Shown here: one piece after another, positions 58,900-64,000 of the stretch | Layout: every line of letters begins with the position of its first letter | Position numbering within the stretch: position 1 is the stretch's first letter | The notes under the pieces: model-generated | What the model was told of the DNA's origin: nothing | What the model saw: only the letters and a program-made list of their open reading frames with translations | The model's database searches: none | Translations under genes and position numbers: made by a program | Assembly (NCBI GenBank): GCA_011634665.1 | Contig: WAEK01000005.1 | Coordinates: forward strand, 2,489,001-2,553,000 | Direction of reading: 5' to 3' | Length of the DNA: 64,000 nt | From: Mortierella sp. BCC40632 | Lineage: Eukaryota > Mortierellomycota > Mortierellomycetes > Mortierellales > Mortierellaceae

Positions 58900-59250
58900 C
58901 ATTTCTGGTCGTGTCGTGTGCCTCCGCTTCCCTGCGGGGCGTCAACGGTCTGATACTCTTGGTCAGCAAGACTCCGAGGACCAATTGTCCAGTTTCCTCA
59001 GCATCATGTCGCACACACACGGACACACAAAGCGTGAGAGAGAGAGAGAGAGAGAGAGAGAGACTACGCCCTTTCTTTTTTTATATTTTTGCCCTTGTTA
59101 TCCGTCACTCTCCTTTCCATGGGCGCCGGGTTGAATGCCAGCGAGAATGGCGTGAGGCGAGGCGAACGGGAAGGAGGCGATAAGCGAGATGGAGAGCGCC
59201 ATCGCAGGTCGACGAGGAGAAGAAAGAGTGTTGATGAAGTGGTAGAGAGC

Positions 59251-59287
<37 letters not shown>

Positions 59288-59686
59288 CAGTCGAGAAAAA
59301 TTGTATCCGTGGGCTGGCGATGATTGGACGGCGAGGCGAAGCCATAAAGTTTCCCCTCTTTGTGGACGCTGTGCTATTTTTGGCTTTGGTTCTCTGTCTC
59401 TCTCTCTCTCTCTCTCTGGTGATGGTCGCTGTTTTTTATATTCTTTTTTCATACTCTCTCTCTCTCTTATCCCAGCCCTACCCTACCCCCCCGTGGAAAA
59501 GCAATGGGCGGGGGAGAGCTGACGGGTCCTGGTGGTCCAGGGTCAAGAAAGGTCCGCGATAAGAGTCTCTGCAGAGCACTCGGATCGATGCACTCTCTTC
59601 GCGCACCCCTCATCCCCTTCCTTTCCCCCACGCACACTCCCCCACCCCCCGCACGAGAAGAAAAAATGAGAAGAGAGAAAAAAAAA

Positions 59687-59717
<31 letters not shown>

Positions 59718-60195
59718 CCAGCGGACCAACGCGCACTGCCGAGCAGGCCACAGACACATTCACAGGCGTGCACTGACCGGTATCGGGGTCCTTGCATCGT
59801 TTGTCCTTTCCAGCCAATCTGGCCACATTTTTATCCAGAGCAGCAGGAATAAAAGAGAGAGAAGGAAAAGCAAGGGAGACAGACAAACGCGAGAAGGGAC
59901 GCGAGGGGGCAACTGAGGAGGAAGAGGAGGAGGTTGGTCCTGGCCATGGCCCTGCTCCTCGGTGAGACGCGACACTGCTGTGGTCTGGCGACCAGCTCTG
60001 GCTAAGAGAGAGAAAGAGAGAGAAAGAGAGAGAAAGAGAAGGAGTGCTGACAGATTGGAGCAAGGGCCAGCAGGGATGCTGGGCAACGCGATCGGAAGAG
60101 AGGCGCAAGGACGAACCAGGACAGCAGTCGCGTACGAACAGGAACGCGGTGCATACGGCGCGGCATTGGTAGCGGTAGCCGAGCAATGTAGAGAA

Positions 60196-60229
<34 letters not shown>

Positions 60230-60476
60230 GGGCGGCATGCAGAGAGTGGAGAGTGGAGAGAGAGAGAGAGAGAGGGAGAGGGAGAGAGAAAGATAGAGAT
60301 AGACAGGCCTATTAACACGAGCGAAGAGAAAATAGCCCACGGGCACGAGTTTAATCACAGCAATAGAATAGCCTGGCCCATCAGACCGACGGGGGTGCCG
60401 TGCGAATGAATGGAAAAAAAAAGAGCGAATGGCTCATGGGCGTGGAAATGAGTCGGATGGGATTGGGCCCAGAATC
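56801..60476. other. Gene-poor region with long GA/CT microsatellites and A/T runs
   Basis: Contents: (CA)n/(CT)n near 56885-56910, an A-run at ~57268-57295 followed by (GA)n, a T-run at ~58868-58899, (GA)n at 58636-58707, (GA)n at 59035-59061, an A-run at ~59254-59286, (CT)n near 59395-59417, GGA repeats near 59690-59715 and (GA)n near 60199-60226. Several minus-strand frames here are poly-Ser/Leu products of these repeats. No supported gene. Confidence 0.6.
58636..58707. repeat. (GA)n microsatellite, about 72 nt
   Basis: One of the longest dinucleotide tracts of the window, almost uninterrupted, in the far upstream region of GFA1. Confidence 0.9.
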
Positions 60477-60485
60477 TATAAAAGG
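60477..60485 (+). promoter_or_regulatory. TATA box of GFA1
   Basis: TATAAAAGG lies 220 nt before the ATG at 60705. A CT-rich leader rich in CTTT and CATCC runs fills the interval. Confidence 0.7.
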
Positions 60486-60704
60486 GGCGTCCGTCCGCCA
60501 TCACCTCGTCTGTTCTTTTCCCTTTCCTTCATCAGTCTTCCTTACCCAAAAGCTTGTTCTCTTTTTCTTTCCCTTTTCTTCATCCACTCTCATCTCTTTC
60601 TCTCTCACACCTTCCTTCTCATTGCTCCCTTTGCGTACACACCCGCATAAGCACTCCCCGTTCGTCCTACCTTACTTTACCACATCCATCCTCCATAGCC
60701 CATA

Positions 60705-64000
<3,296 letters not shown>

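Noticed and set aside
59467..60318. Minus-strand 283-residue frame rich in Ser/Leu
   Set aside because: It is a translation of CT/GA microsatellites, with no start context, no domain and no consistent codon use.

Overview
The window is nuclear DNA of a filamentous fungus, most likely an early-diverging one (Mucoromycota, probably the Mortierellaceae; this placement is inferred). The evidence is many short GT-AG introns with microexons, pyrimidine-rich promoters, A/T homopolymers of 30 to 43 bases, an FKBP25-type prolyl isomerase and a Shewanella-like phosphatase, and decayed Fanzor, IS630/mariner and LINE-type elements.

Positions 1-25300 are gene-dense. On the minus strand lie a PQ-loop membrane protein (ANY1/SLC66A2-like, cut by the left edge), an anoctamin/Ist2 homologue and a BTHB-FKBP. 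On the plus strand follow a METTL2/Trm140-type tRNA methyltransferase, a secreted S10 serine carboxypeptidase, a secreted protein with four near-identical double cysteine modules, a probable mitochondrial membrane protein, an IPT/ankyrin protein and a very long disordered protein.

Positions 25300-35800 are accessory DNA: a broken Fanzor gene, a palindromic TTGAG pentamer array, an internally deleted IS630/mariner transposase, a tRNA-Leu(CAA) with a trailer hairpin, a LINE RNase H remnant, two diverged copies of an unknown repeat, and a candidate multi-exon gene of unknown family.

Positions 35800-51235 hold a secreted Shewanella-like phosphatase (minus), a zinc-finger pseudogene next to two abutting Fanzor remnants, a Ypk1/Gad8-type AGC kinase with a C2-like region, the U2 snRNP protein U2A' (LEA1) and a GH47 alpha-mannosidase (minus, convergent with LEA1).

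Positions 51236-60700 have no confident intact gene. They hold a foldback (MITE-like) palindrome, a fourth Fanzor remnant of another subfamily, and long GA/CT microsatellites. From 60705 the glutamine-fructose-6-phosphate aminotransferase gene (GFA1) runs off the right edge.

The intact genes are mostly housekeeping: lipid scrambling and ER contacts, TORC2 signalling, N-glycan trimming, hexosamine and chitin precursor synthesis, splicing and tRNA modification. The most unusual content is the set of four Fanzor relics, two of which share a 13-base motif plus hairpin at the 3' end of the reading frame, and the tandem cysteine-module secreted protein. Exon boundaries were read by eye from splice signals and reading-frame continuity; no search or alignment was run.
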